64,000 nucleotides of DNA from Hyaloraphidium curvatum (GCA_025558095.1 JAIVFI010000012.1:1-64000), one strand, 5' to 3'; positions 1-10,108 are shown, counted from the first letter of the stretch. The notes: generated from the letters alone by a model not told the origin. Numbers and translations are program-made.

Positions 1-503
1 TCGAAAGCACCCGGCCGGAGCATCTGCACGTCGTCACGGCGGAGCTTGGCCCACTTATGGCCCAGCGCCGAGACGGCGACCACGCGGGCTCGGCCGGCCA
101 GGAGGACAGGGAGAAGAGCGTGGGTCAATCGGGCGTGGCCGAGGTGGTTGGCTGAGAAGGTCTTTTCGCGGCCGGCGGCGTCGAGCTGCGGGCCCGAGCC
201 CCCGGTGGCGTCGCCGACGTGGGCCGCGTTCAGGATTAGCAGGTCGATGGCGGGGCTGCGGGCGGTGACAACGGCGGCAAAGGCGTCGACGGATGCGTCG
301 TCGCAGAGGTCCAGCTTCAGGGCTTCGGTGCCTGGCAGGGTGGCAACGGCGCAGGAGCCCTTGACCACGTCGCGGCAGCCGATGATGACCCGCCAGCCCG
401 CGCCTGCGAGCTCCTTGGCGGTAGCGAGCCCTACACCCGCGGATCCGCCGGTGATGACGGCCGTCCTGCCACGTCCGTCCGCGGCGGTCCCTTCGGTGTT
501 CAT
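1..503 (-). CDS. Short-chain dehydrogenase/reductase, 3' end cut by the window
   Basis: The reading frame starts at an ATG (503-501, reverse strand) and runs off the left edge without a stop. Visible SDR features are the N-terminal nucleotide-binding motif TGGSAGVG at about residues 18-25, a LILNAA segment after strand 4, and the substrate-side motif NHLGH near residue 120. These fit an NAD(P)-dependent oxidoreductase of the retinol dehydrogenase/protochlorophyllide-reductase-like type. The catalytic YxxxK lies beyond the edge, so substrate and activity cannot be judged. No intron is needed in the visible part. It diverges from the seven-TM gene that starts at 983. Confidence 0.8.
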   Translation of the reverse strand, partial: MNTEGTAADGRGRTAVITGGSAGVGLATAKELAGAGWRVIIGCRDVVKGSCAVATLPGTEALKLDLCDDASVDAFAAVVTARSPAIDLLILNAAHVGDATGGSGPQLDAAGREKTFSANHLGHARLTHALLPVLLAGRARVVAVSALGHKWAKLRRDDVQMLRPGAF

Positions 504-982
504 GGGCGGGCACGGAACCATGCTCGCGGTTGGAGCGCTCTGGACTGCCGCACCCTCGGTGGCCGCCTTGCTGGCCCTTTATGTGGCGGATTCCCGCGCT
601 GCTTGCGCATTGGGCCCTGGGGTCGGGCATAGCGCGATCGGGCGCAATGGCGCGCTATCGGAGGGTCGCCGGGCCGCGGCGAAATCCCCCGCGCCCCGCC
701 GTTCCAGAGCCTCATCGCGCCCGCTTCATGTACGATGTATCCGGGTTGTCGTTCTTCCGCGTCCGCAGTCGGCTGCTCGGTCCACATTCAATCGCGGGGA
801 AATGGGTGCGATCGATCGAGCGGCACAAGCCCTCATCTCGCCGCCCGACCGACCCACCGTTCGTCTTAGGACGCGACCAGCGGCATGCAGCAGCAGCTCG
901 CTGATGGCGATTGCCACCCCTCTCCCGCATGGCCCGCTGCCCTCCGAGCCGGCAAGGGACTTCCGCTCCGAACACCACGTAA
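504..982. other. Divergent intergenic region, nothing recognised
   Basis: About 480 bases lie between two divergent starts. Open frames here look like GC-driven shadows. No RNA gene, repeat or clear promoter element was recognised. Confidence 0.4.
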
Positions 983-2521
983 ATGATGACCCCGCAAGAG
1001 CTGCTCGCCGTGCTGCCTCGGATTTCCGAGCTCCCTCCCTCGCTCCCAGGGCTTCCCACCGAGCCCGATGCGGAGACGCGGGAGGCGCTGGAGCTCGCCC
1101 GCGCGACGCCGCCCACGCAGAGGGACCTCGTCCGTGCCGCCGCCCGCGCCTCGCGCCTCCTCGGCGCCCTCGCCAAGGTCGCGCTGCCGCTCGCCGCGCC
1201 GTCCCGCCGCTGGCTCTTCCTTCTCGGCATGTGGCTTTTCGTCCCCGGCACGGTCCTCGCCGCGGCGCTCTACCCGGTGCTGGCGGCCGGATCGCCGGAC
1301 GACCCGGTCGCCGCGTTCGGCAGTCTCCGCCTGGGGATCGGGGCCGCGGGCATCGCGTGGTTCCTCATCGGATCGCGCGCGATCATCTCCCTCGGCGACA
1401 ACTACGCCGCGAACTTCGACCTCCGGAGGCACATGCTGGCTGCCCTGGCGAGGTGGTCGGACGTCACCCTTGTCGGGGACTTGCGCGAGCCCCTGGCAAA
1501 GGCCGAGGATGGCGGAGCTTCAGACGGCGGCCTCACGGACCACGTGGAGGGCGACACCGAGTGCGCGTGCGCGCGCTGCAACGGGAGAATCGGGACCCGC
1601 GCCGTCCTGTACGTCCTAGCCGAGGCCCTCGTCAGGGGCCCCGCCGTTTCTCTGTGCTTTGTGTTCTTTCCGATGTGGACGCCGGCCTTCTCCGGCGCCC
1701 GCCTGCTTTGGACGACGTGGTGGGGCGCGCTCCTCGGCGCGTCCGCCTTTGCCGGCTTGGCCCTCAACTTCGTCCTGCTCGTTTCCTACTCGCTGCACCA
1801 CTGGAGGACGCCCATCATCGCGCTCTCGGGCCGCCTGCAGCGCCGCGCCGTTTCCCTGCGCCTCTCTGCCCTGGTTCTCCGCTACCGCGCGCTGCTTCTC
1901 CCCCCGGACGGCAGCACGGCCCCGGCGCCGGTCCCGTGCCCACCGTACGAACCCCTCCTGCGGCAGTTTTCGTACTCGTGGAACCTGGACCTGCGCGCCC
2001 GGGGCGCCACCGTGCAGCGCTTGTCCTTCATCGCCCTGCTCCTCCTCCCCCCCACCCTGGCCAACCTCGCGCTCTCGTGCATCCCGGCGTGGGAGCTCGC
2101 CGCGCTGGGCTGGTGGGCTCTGTTTGTCCTGCAGTTCCTGCTGGATGCAGCGGCGGGCAACGCGAGGATCGGGGGCGTCGAGGCGGCGATCCGCGCCGCG
2201 CGGCAGGAGATGCTTGCGCTGCTCGCCGAGGCCGCCGGGGAGGATCCCCCCGCGGAGCCAACCGCCGACGGAACCGGCCATTCCCCAGCCGACACGTCCG
2301 ACCGCGCGCGGGAACGCGCCCGCGCCGCCCTCGCCGCGCACGCGTCCCGCCTCGGCGCGTTCCTCGGCACCGCCGAGCCCGCGCGCTTCTTCGGGTTCGC
2401 GGTCGGCTACGGCACCGCGCGGACGCTGCTTGTGACGCTGCTGACGCTGGTTTTTGCCGCGTGGGGGGTGCTGAGGGCGCTGGGGGTGCGGGCGGTGCTC
2501 GAGTCGTACTGCCCGCTGTGA
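983..2521 (+). CDS. Seven-TM protein, member 1 of a four-copy family in this window
   Basis: Intronless, 512 residues, starting with a double ATG. The N-terminus carries MTPQELLAVLP, a motif shared in variant form by the other three copies. Hydrophobic segments lie near residues 77-100, 114-134, 214-236, 245-270, 347-366, 371-392 and 479-500. The 2-3, 4-5 and 6-7 loops are long and the others short, suggesting an inside N-terminus and outside C-terminus. Loop 2-3 holds GDTECACARC (cysteines 194, 196, 199). CIPAW (Cys366) sits between TM5 and TM6. The end, FFGFAVGYG then TM7 then ESYCPL, is the strongest family signature. I know no named family with this set. The topology resembles gustatory-receptor-like 7TM channels, which is inference only. 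The next copy follows directly on the same strand. Confidence 0.8.
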   Translation: MMTPQELLAVLPRISELPPSLPGLPTEPDAETREALELARATPPTQRDLVRAAARASRLLGALAKVALPLAAPSRRWLFLLGMWLFVPGTVLAAALYPVLAAGSPDDPVAAFGSLRLGIGAAGIAWFLIGSRAIISLGDNYAANFDLRRHMLAALARWSDVTLVGDLREPLAKAEDGGASDGGLTDHVEGDTECACARCNGRIGTRAVLYVLAEALVRGPAVSLCFVFFPMWTPAFSGARLLWTTWWGALLGASAFAGLALNFVLLVSYSLHHWRTPIIALSGRLQRRAVSLRLSALVLRYRALLLPPDGSTAPAPVPCPPYEPLLRQFSYSWNLDLRARGATVQRLSFIALLLLPPTLANLALSCIPAWELAALGWWALFVLQFLLDAAAGNARIGGVEAAIRAARQEMLALLAEAAGEDPPAEPTADGTGHSPADTSDRARERARAALAAHASRLGAFLGTAEPARFFGFAVGYGTARTLLVTLLTLVFAAWGVLRALGVRAVLESYCPL

Positions 2522-2651
2522 GGCCTTCTGGGGGAAAGTGCGGACCGACGTCGAGACTGCTGTAAAAGAGGATGCATCTACATCGGGTGTCCGTACGTAC
2601 GAAGCTTCTGCGGAGGCTGTGCCCGCCACCTCCCCTCCCCCACGCACCGCA

Positions 2652-4097
2652 ATGTCCGCCGCCCCCGCCCCGGAGCCGGAGCCCCACAAACGCGGCTTCT
2701 TCACCGCGGAGGACTGGGCGGCCGCGTTCCCGCAGCCGTGCCCGGCGCCGCAGTCGCTGTCCGACGCGCCGCGCCCCGCCGACCCCGCCGCGGCTCGCCT
2801 TCCCGGCGTCTCAGCCGCCCCTCCCGACGCGGCAGCTCGCGGGCGGCTTCGCCGTCCTGGCCTTTGCCTGCGCCGCGGACCCCTTCGTCTGGCTCGGCGG
2901 GCAGATGTCGCTGAACCGCAGCCTGGGCACGTTCGTCGGCACGGTGATCTTCTTGCGCAGCGTCGCTTCCTTCTGGATCCGGCCCGCGGTGGGCGCCCGG
3001 TACATGGCCGCCGGCTTCCTGCGGCAGCTCGCCCTGCTGCCCGCCTGGTTCCGCAGTGTCGGCCCCCCGGGCGGCTCGGGCCTCCTCCCCGGCAGCTTGC
3101 TCGGCCACGAGGAGGGCGACGACGAGTGCCCGTGCTCCGGCCCGGGATGCTGCGGCGGGCTGCTGCATGCGGCCCCGGTACAGTGGCTCGGCGCGCGGTG
3201 CCTCTATGCGTTCCTGTTCACCGTCGCGGGTGTGATGCTCCTCTGGACGCCGCTCTTTGCAGCGCCCGAGATCTGGGCGCACTGGTGGAGCATTCTTCTG
3301 GCGGTGCTCGCATGTGCCCTCATCCCGACCGTGGCTCTGGAGCCCTTCACCGTCCAGCAGGCCGACTTTACCCTCGTCAAGATCGAGGGCCGCGTCCGCA
3401 GGAGGCTGCTCCGCCGCGCCCTCGGCGCCCTCCTCGCCCGCGCGCGCCGCGCCAACGTCGACAAGGCACCCTTCCCCGCTCCCGGCGACCTCTGGGGCTC
3501 CGCGGAACCCTACATGCAGTTCCACGCCGAGCTGCGCCCCCGCTGGCGCCTCGAGTTTGCCTTCTTCAGCCTCTCCCACATCTTCCCCGTCTTCATCGGC
3601 CTGTACACCGCACTGGTGGCTCTCAGCATCGTGAGCTGCCCCACCACCGCATCGCCGCGACGCCGACTGACCGCCCCGCCCGTTCCCCGCAGGCCATCGG
3701 CGGCTGCGTCCCGGCATGGACCGTCGCCTTCCTCGCCTACTACCTCGCGCGCCTCCTCGTGGACCTGTGGTCCGCCGCCGCGGCCAACCGCGAGATCGCC
3801 CTCGCGGGGAAGCTCTACTCCCTCGCCCTCTCCGAGACCAGGGAGCTCCTCGTGCTCGCGCAGCCCCCCGACGCGCCGCAGCTCCCCCCCGCGGCGCACC
3901 TCGCCGCGCACGCGGGGTTCCTCGCGCGGTGCGTGGCGGAATCCTCGCGGGCACGGAGGAAGTTCCTGGGGTTCGAGGTCGGCTACGGGAACCTGAGGGC
4001 GCTCTTGGTGTCGCTGGCGACCGTTGCGTTCGCGGCGTGGGGGGCCGCGAGGGGGTTCGGGGTCGCGGTGGTTCTGGGGAGCGTGTGCCCGGGGTAA
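2652..4097 (+). CDS. Seven-TM family member 2, one intron, frame change near the N-terminus
   Basis: Tandem paralogue of the gene at 983. The first part, from ATG 2652, gives FFTAEDWAAAFPQP, the family N-terminal motif. By about 2815 the coding frame has shifted by one base; it then reads through TM1, TM2 and the loop motif GDDECPCSGPGCC. A 62-nt intron at 3631-3692 (gtgagc...ccgcag, phase 0) joins to CVPAW, TM6, FLGFEVGYG, TM7 and the terminal GSVCPG. No GT-AG pair between about 2700 and 2915 gives the required phase, so a one-base indel, a sequence error or an unusual start remains open. Apart from that it appears complete, at roughly 460 residues. Confidence 0.65.
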   Translation: MSAAPAPEPEPHKRGFFTAEDWAAAFPQPCPAPQSLSDAPRPADPAAARLPGVSAAPPDAAARGRLRRPGLCLRRGPLRLARRADVAEPQPGHVRRHGDLLAQRRFLLDPARGGRPVHGRRLPAAARPAARLVPQCRPPGRLGPPPRQLARPRGGRRRVPVLRPGMLRRAAACGPGTVARRAVPLCVPVHRRGCDAPLDAALCSARDLGALVEHSSGGARMCPHPDRGSGALHRPAGRLYPRQDRGPRPQEAAPPRPRRPPRPRAPRQRRQGTLPRSRRPLGLRGTLHAVPRRAAPPLAPRVCLLQPLPHLPRLHRPVHRTGGSQHRELPHHRIAATPTDRPARSPQAIGGCVPAWTVAFLAYYLARLLVDLWSAAAANREIALAGKLYSLALSETRELLVLAQPPDAPQLPPAAHLAAHAGFLARCVAESSRARRKFLGFEVGYGNLRALLVSLATVAFAAWGAARGFGVAVVLGSVCPG

Positions 4098-4182
4098 CCG
4101 GCCGCCGGGACAGGGGATCCTTGGCCCGCGGACAGCTCGCACCGTCGACCATGTCATTTGAGGATCCCCGCGTTACAGGGAT

Positions 4183-4662
4183 CTAGTACGCGCACCACAG
4201 CCCGTTGCCCTCGGGACACGCCGTGTGGTCCGGCCCGAACCCCTCGTACGTCTTCAGCGGCCGCTGCGGACACCTTGCCGGCGCCGCATCGGTCGCGCAC
4301 CCCCGGTAGAACCACTTGGCGTGCCCCGGCAGGATCCCGTCCGGCAGCTGGCCCGGGTAGAACCCCGCCGCGGGGTCGACGAACGAGCCGCACCAGAACC
4401 CCCGCGCCGTGCCGCAATCCGCCGAGCTGCCGGCCGCAAAGTCCCCCGAGAACCACGGCGCCGCGGTTTGGCAGGCCGCGTTGATGTTGTGGTCGCGGGG
4501 CATGCAGCCGCCGCAGACCCATTCGACGTTGGGAGGGGGGCGGATTGGCGGGCCCGCGGCCGGAGACGGGGAAGGCGTGGGGCCGGCCAGGGGGGCTGCG
4601 GCGCTGCCGGTGGCCGCGGCGGCCAAGGCGGCGAGGCCCACGAGGACGGTGGGCACCTTCAT
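4183..4662 (-). CDS. Small secreted cysteine-rich protein, copy A
   Basis: 159 residues from ATG 4662. The N-terminus is a signal peptide (MKVP followed by an Ala/Leu core and a small-residue cleavage region), then a Pro/Ser-rich linker. The mature part has paired motifs such as CGGC, FWCGSFVDPA, YRGC and a final GLWCAY, with even cysteine spacing suggesting disulfides. It is clearly paralogous to the divergent gene at 5139: NVxW, FSGD, a WCGxFVDPA block, and a GLWCA end are shared in the same order. No domain name was recognised. Extracellular or cell-wall location is inferred from the signal peptide. A small effector-like or wall protein is possible but not shown. Confidence 0.7.
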   Translation of the reverse strand: MKVPTVLVGLAALAAAATGSAAAPLAGPTPSPSPAAGPPIRPPPNVEWVCGGCMPRDHNINAACQTAAPWFSGDFAAGSSADCGTARGFWCGSFVDPAAGFYPGQLPDGILPGHAKWFYRGCATDAAPARCPQRPLKTYEGFGPDHTACPEGNGLWCAY

Positions 4663-5138
4663 GGCGGCGGAAGTCCTGTTCCGCTGGTTCGACGGTTTCG
4701 GGTTCGAGCCGAGTCTTCCAACGCCGCTGCTGCCAAAGGTCCAATACGTTGGTGATCTTTGCTCTTCAGCCTTGCTGCAAGAAGCTACGCCGGTGGCCTG
4801 GAACCGGGGCTTGGCTCGGTGTGGAAGGTCGGTCCGCGGCGAAGCGGCTCCGCCTCGGGTCCAGACCCCGAGCGCCCGAACTCGGCCGCGAGCTGAAGGT
4901 CGTGCAACCGAAGGACTGGGCCTACACGATGCATGAAACGGTGCCCCACGGTCTCCCGGACCGCGTTCTCCTGTCGCCGCCTTGGAATCGCACGGGGAGC
5001 ACGGCCTCTGGTCCTGCTGTCCAGGCGGTCTTCTCGGCTGTGGCAGGGCAGGGACGCCCCGACGCAAATTCTGCGGAAACCCCTCTTCCATAGCGATAAA
5101 CGGGTCCCGTCAGCACGCAGCGCCCCCACCCGCCCGAC
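4663..5138. other. Shared divergent promoter region of the Cys-rich pair
   Basis: 476 bases separate the start codons of the two secreted paralogues. No repeat or recognisable regulatory box was found. The head-to-head arrangement suggests joint regulation, which is inference. Confidence 0.35.
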
Positions 5139-5663
5139 ATGAAGCTTCCAATTGGCATGTATTCGCTGCTCGCCGCCCTCGCGGCCATCGCTACCCTTGC
5201 CGCCGGCGCGTCCGCCGTCCCGGTCTCCGCCGCCAACGAGACGCCCGTCCATCCCAACCCGCATCCCCGCGCTGCCCTCGCCTGGTCCCCGCCCCAGCCC
5301 GCGCCGCTCAACGTCCAATGGACCTTCTCGGGCTGCTACACCGTGGGCGTGAACACCAACCAGGCCTGCTACCAATCCACAGCGGACCGCTTCTCGGGGG
5401 ACTGGTCCCCCGCGCTCACCCCCGAGGGTGGCGATTGCCCCGCGGCCCAGATCGGCATCTGGTGCGGGAAGTTCGTCGACCCCGCGCACACATACTACCC
5501 CGGCAACGACCCGGCCAACGTCCTCCCCACGAGCTTCGAAAAATGGACCTGGATGGGGTGCATCACGGAGCCATGCTTCAGCGGCACGCGGTATCTGACG
5601 GGAGCGCCGCAGCCGGACGGCACGCCGTGCCGGGGGCCGCCGGGACTGTGGTGCGCAAGCTAA
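5139..5663 (+). CDS. Small secreted cysteine-rich protein, copy B
   Basis: 174 residues. The signal peptide MKLPIGMYSLLAALAAIATL precedes a Pro-rich stretch containing one sequon (NET). The mature domain matches copy A at 4183-4662: NVQW, SGCY, FSGDW, IWCGKFVDPA, a YYPGND block, MGC and the final GLWCAS. Between the shared blocks the sequences have diverged strongly, so this is not a recent duplication. No intron. Function is unknown; both proteins are predicted to be exported and disulfide-bonded. Confidence 0.72.
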   Translation: MKLPIGMYSLLAALAAIATLAAGASAVPVSAANETPVHPNPHPRAALAWSPPQPAPLNVQWTFSGCYTVGVNTNQACYQSTADRFSGDWSPALTPEGGDCPAAQIGIWCGKFVDPAHTYYPGNDPANVLPTSFEKWTWMGCITEPCFSGTRYLTGAPQPDGTPCRGPPGLWCAS

Positions 5664-5970
5664 GACCTCGGAGGTGTACCAGGGCGAGACCAACACCCAG
5701 GAAGACGCATCACTTCCATATGAACAAACAAAGAGACGCCAGTCAATTGCTGTACCCTCTCCATTTCCCGGCGGGAGACGGCCGACGTCGCGCGAAGGCG
5801 GGGGATCCTGCAGGTCCCTGGCGGCGCAACTCGCACGCAACACCATCCCACCGTTCGCCAACCATCGCCGCCCCGGGACACCACCGCGTGAGCGCCCTCC
5901 GCGCCGCGTCCGCGACCCCGCCGACGCTCCCCTGCCCCCCGCAGCGCCCCGTCTCCGACCAGCGCCCGCC

Positions 5971-6198
5971 ATGCCCGACGTCGTCGTAAAGAACTGGGGC
6001 AGCGACCGCTTGAAGGCAACCATTGCCGTCTCCAAGGCGTACGGCGTCGATCTGAAGGAAGCCAAGCACCGTCTTGACGACATGTCGTTCCCGCACACGT
6101 TCAAGAGCGACATCTCCCGCGCCGAGGCGGAGAACATCGCGAGGGACCTGCTTGCCAACGGGGCCGTCGCGGAGGCCGTCGGGTACGACGAGGAGTAG
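5971..6198 (+). CDS. Stand-alone ribosomal bL12 (L7/L12) C-terminal-domain-like protein
   Basis: 75 residues from ATG 5971. The order DVVVKNWGSDRLKATIAV, GVDLKEAKHRLDD, then a helix with SRAEAENIARDLLANGA and a final strand copies the beta-alpha-alpha-beta-alpha-beta pattern of the L7/L12 C-terminal domain, including the LKEAK core that contacts translation GTPases in the ribosomal protein. The N-terminal dimerisation domain and hinge are absent. The frame stays open upstream to 5674, but that part is Pro/Arg-rich and looks non-coding, so I chose the ATG that begins the domain. A mitochondrial precursor is unlikely. Role unknown; such isolated domains are better known from bacteria. Confidence 0.6.
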   Translation: MPDVVVKNWGSDRLKATIAVSKAYGVDLKEAKHRLDDMSFPHTFKSDISRAEAENIARDLLANGAVAEAVGYDEE

Positions 6199-6380
6199 GA
6201 TCGTGTCGGCGAGGAGAGCTGTCGGAGGCAGGCGCCATCAAGGCGACGACAAGCTGCAAGAGACGTTGCCGATTTGAAGTACATGTTCTGTTTTTCCCCA
6301 CTCTCATGATCGCCCCCGCCGGGCGCTCGCAGAAGTCCCATCCTGACTGTCCCGTTCCCCCAGCCAATCCCGCCTTCGGT

Positions 6381-9300
6381 TCAGTGCCGCGAGACGCCGT
6401 TGGCCCTCGCCGGCTCGGCCGCCACCGCTGCCCCCGTCACCCCCGCCGGCTCCCCGATCGCCGCGAGGTTCTCCTTGGACAGCTCCTTGACGTCCTCCAC
6501 CAGATCCTGCGCCAGCGCCACCACCTCGGGATCCTTGCCCGGCCCCGCAACCGGCAGCTCGATCTCGTTCAGCGCCTTCTCCTTGGGCGTAAGGGCGGTG
6601 AGCAGCTCCGGCCCGCCCTCCTCCTCCTCGTCGGGATGCCCGCGCTCGCTCGCCGCGTCGACCCCGCTGACGCTCAGCCCGTCCTCGTCGGCCCGCTCGC
6701 GCGCGTACTGCGCGTCCTCCTCGGCCAGAACCTCGTCGGGGATCGCGCCGGGGTAGTGCCGCCGCACGGCGAGCCACCGCATCTTCTGGTACTCGATGCC
6801 CATGCGCTTCCAGTCGAGGAGGTACGAGAGGCGCTCGGTGCGGTTGCGCTGGTTGATGCGCTGGCGGCGGGTCTTTTGGCAGAACTCCATCATGAAGCCT
6901 GGTGGGGCACGGCGATCAGCGGTGTCAGGCGGGCCGGGCGAGGGAGGCACTCACCGACGAGCTGCTCGACCGACTCTTCGGGGGATTTGAACCGGCGGTC
7001 GACGATGTAGATTCCTGTGGGCGCAACCGTGCAAGAACCGTCGTCAGAACAGCGGCGCGTCCCGACCCGTTGCCCGTGTCCGCCCACCGTAATCGCTCGG
7101 GTGCGAAATCAGCTGTTCCATGTAGTTGCCGAACCCGGACAGGTTCGAGGTGATGCTGGGCACGCCCATGACAGTGCACTCGGCGGGCGTGTAGCCCCTG
7201 TGGATGGCACGACCAGTTCAGCGGCCGTTGGGAACGGAGCGGACGGCCGCGGCCACCCACCAAGGCTCGTAGTAGGACGGGAACACGCCCAGGTGCGTCC
7301 CCCTCACGAAGTCGTCGTAGTCCATCGGCAGCACGGGGTTGTTGGAGTTGAGGAACTCGGGGTGGTAGATGACCTTGACCCTGTCCCACGAGTTGTTGAA
7401 CAGCTGGCACTGCCTGATCTGGTTCAGCACGGGGTCCTTTCCGTCGTCCACCATGTTGTGCGTCACGATCGGGGGCATCGAGTCCCGCTTGAGGGCAAAG
7501 ATGCGGCGCTTGAGGAGGACGAGGTCGTCGTCCGTGAGGAGCTCGCCCGGCTCGGGCATGGAGCGGCGCGCGGCCGTCTCGAGGATGCGCCGGCCGACGT
7601 CCTTGGAGATCTGCTCCACGGTTTCCTTGAGCTGCTTCATGACCGCCTGGCCCTTGAGCGCCTCGACGCCGAAGCCGCGGGTGGGGGCCGAGGTGACGAT
7701 GAAGGCGACCACCGTCATGGGCGAGCCCATGTTCTTGAGCCGCGCGTTGAGGCCTGGACGCCACTGGGGATCAGCTTCGTCCGGCGCGGCGCAGCAAACG
7801 CGAGACACCCACGCGCCAGCGCCTCGATGTACATGTCCAGCCCCTTGTTCCGGTGCTCCAGCCGCCCCGCGGTGAAGAAGTACAGCGTGTTGTCGAGGTC
7901 AAAGTCGTAGTGGCCGTACCAGTGCGCGCGGACGAACTCGTGGATGCGGTCCTTGGCCCGCGCGTGCAGGTTCTGGAACTCGTGCATGGCCTGGAACTTC
8001 TTGACGTTGAGGCCGTTGGGCACGATGCCGTCTGTTGATATCCCCGAGGGCGTTGAGTTGAGGTCAGCGGCAGCCAACCCTCCCGGCGCGTCGGACACCC
8101 ACCCGGCTTGCGCTTGAGCAGGTACTCTGCCTCGTACCCCGTGATCCCCGACACGGTGGCAAACACGGTCGACGCGTGTGCCGCCCCCCTCTCGATGCAG
8201 TACCGCTGGTAGATCTGCCTCCTCCCCGCCTCGTTGTCGCAGTCGAAGTAGGGCACGTTGTTGTAGAAGTCCTCCGCCCCCGCGCAGAGGTACCTCCCCA
8301 GCAGGGTGGCGTGGGTGATGAAGACCGTCGCCACGTCGATGCCCTTCTTCTGCACGAGGATGAGGCCGACGCCGACGAGCCACTCGTGGAACATGGCGAT
8401 GACCAGCGGGCGGCCGGGCTCGCCGGTGGGAGGCACGTTGCCGGCAAAGGTCGAGTAGACGGGGTGCAGCGCCGAGACGGTGGGGTTCTCGGGGTCCATG
8501 GGCAAGGTGTGGTGGTGCGCTGGGGGGGTGAGCCAGAAGTCCGACGCGACGGGCTTGGAGGACTTGAGGCGGTGCGTGAACTGGACATGGGGGGGAATGA
8601 CAATGGCGAAGTCGGGGGAAAGGACGAAGGCGAATGGCAGGCGGGTGGCGCGGAGGGGAAGAAAGCGGTCAGCATCGGCCGCGGTAGACAGTGCCGCGCT
8701 CGACCCACTTCACCCAGGAACCACTGGACGAGGTAGCCGAAGATGATGGCCTCGTCCGTCTCGAAATCGTCCGGCGGCGCCGGGATCTGGCTCGACAGCC
8801 AGAGATCCGTCTTCCAGTCCCCCAGCCACTTGCGCGCGCTCCCCAGGTCGAACAGCAGCACGCTCGGGCTCCCCTCCACGAGCCACTTGCCGTAGACCAC
8901 GTGCACGCCGGCCTGCCGCATGGTGTCGATGGCCTCCTTCATCGGCCGCGAGGGCGGCTCGTGGATGGGCTCGACCTCGACCTGGGCCTTGGCGTGGGCG
9001 TACGGGCCGATGAGGCAGTAGCGCTCGCCGTACTCGGCGACGGTGAAGGGGACCTTGGTCTTGATGACGGTGTAGATGCCGCCGACTGGTTGGCGTGGGG
9101 TTGGAGGGGATCAGGGCGATGAGGGGGTGGAGGGGCGGGTCGAGAGGGCCATCAAGCGGACCCAGTGTCATGAATGACAGTGTAGGACATGGGAGGAGGG
9201 CGAGATTGGTCAGTCAGGGTCCCCGGGTGGGCCACCAGAGGCAGCGGACGCGTCGCGGGCCAACGCGTCCGTGCGCCACGCACCCTTGTTCGCGACCTCC

Positions 9301-9468
9301 CAGCTATCACCCCCAACATGAAGACGTCAAATGAGCTCAGCAGGAGGGGCGGGGCCGGAAAGGAGAGACCCACGCGATCTCGAACAGCATGGGCAGCGAG
9401 TAGTCCGGCGGCGCCTGCGGGTTCGGCATCTGGTAGCTGATGGACCCGCGGTGGCCGCGGCCCGACAT
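6381..9468 (-). CDS. GSY1: Glycogen synthase (GT3 family), nine exons
   Basis: Transfers glucose from UDP-glucose to glycogen in the cytosol. Exons (reverse order): 9374-9468, 9284-9303, 8709-9085, 8103-8580, 7813-8031, 7261-7753, 7088-7197, 6955-7014, 6381-6898. All eight introns agree in phase, giving 789 residues. The N-terminus reads [19 protein letters not shown] across a 20-nt exon. Further fungal/animal GSY blocks are [61 protein letters not shown] and [17 protein letters not shown]. About 60 extra residues lie between FLGE and FHEWL; the 128-nt intron at 8581-8708 there is the least certain. The acidic tail probably carries regulatory phosphosites, as in yeast Gsy1/2 (family knowledge). 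Confidence 0.93.
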
Positions 9469-10108
9469 GGCGGCGTCTCAGAAGGCGGAGGGGGCGGGTG
9501 TGGGTGTTGCGGGCCGGCGATGCCGGGAGGTGGCGGTCGCGGGGGGGACGGCGTCCGGGCCGCGGGCGGGCGCTATCCCGCGCTGCGGTCCTCGCGGCGC
9601 GGTCTAAGAGGCGCCGGCCGTCTGCTGCCGGGAAGCGGCGGCGGTGCGGCGGTGATGGGCCGGCACGGAGTTGGGAGTTGGCGCTCAGGGCTCGGGGCTG
9701 TTCGCGCTCATGGGAAGCCAAGGGTCCCGGTGCTTCGGCCGCTCGTCTCCCAGCGGGATGCCGGGATCACCGTCGCGTCAACGAATCAGGCGTAGTAGAT
9801 CCCGCTCGTTCCGGAGGATGGACGTGGAATCCGGTGGCGCCGGGCGAGAGATGGACCTGCGATCCCGAACCTCCTCCTCGAAGACCGCAAATGGGCGACA
9901 CTTCATACAATGGATCCATTCAAAGGCCAACAAGATCCTCGTGATGGCTTTTTGGCTCCTTCTTGGTCTCGCATGTCTTGGTAAACGGGCGTCCAACATC
10001 AGTGGCCCCCCGGGCGAGTCCGCGTTCACCGCATTCCATATACATACAAAGTTTGATTGACTGCGGATAAGCAGACTAGATATTATCCGATCCGCAAACG
10101 CGGGACGA
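9469..10108. other. Intergenic region, nothing recognised
   Basis: About 640 bases between the glycogen synthase start and the stop of the next reverse-strand gene. Open frames are short and compositionally like shadows. The part near 9900-10080 is more AT-rich, as expected for a 3' flank. No tRNA or repeat was seen. Confidence 0.35.

Noticed and set aside
46-2565. Long forward open frame (about 840 codons) across the first seven-TM gene
   Set aside because: Arg/Pro/Ala-rich shadow of the real frame in very GC-rich DNA; it has no family motifs while the frame at 983 does.
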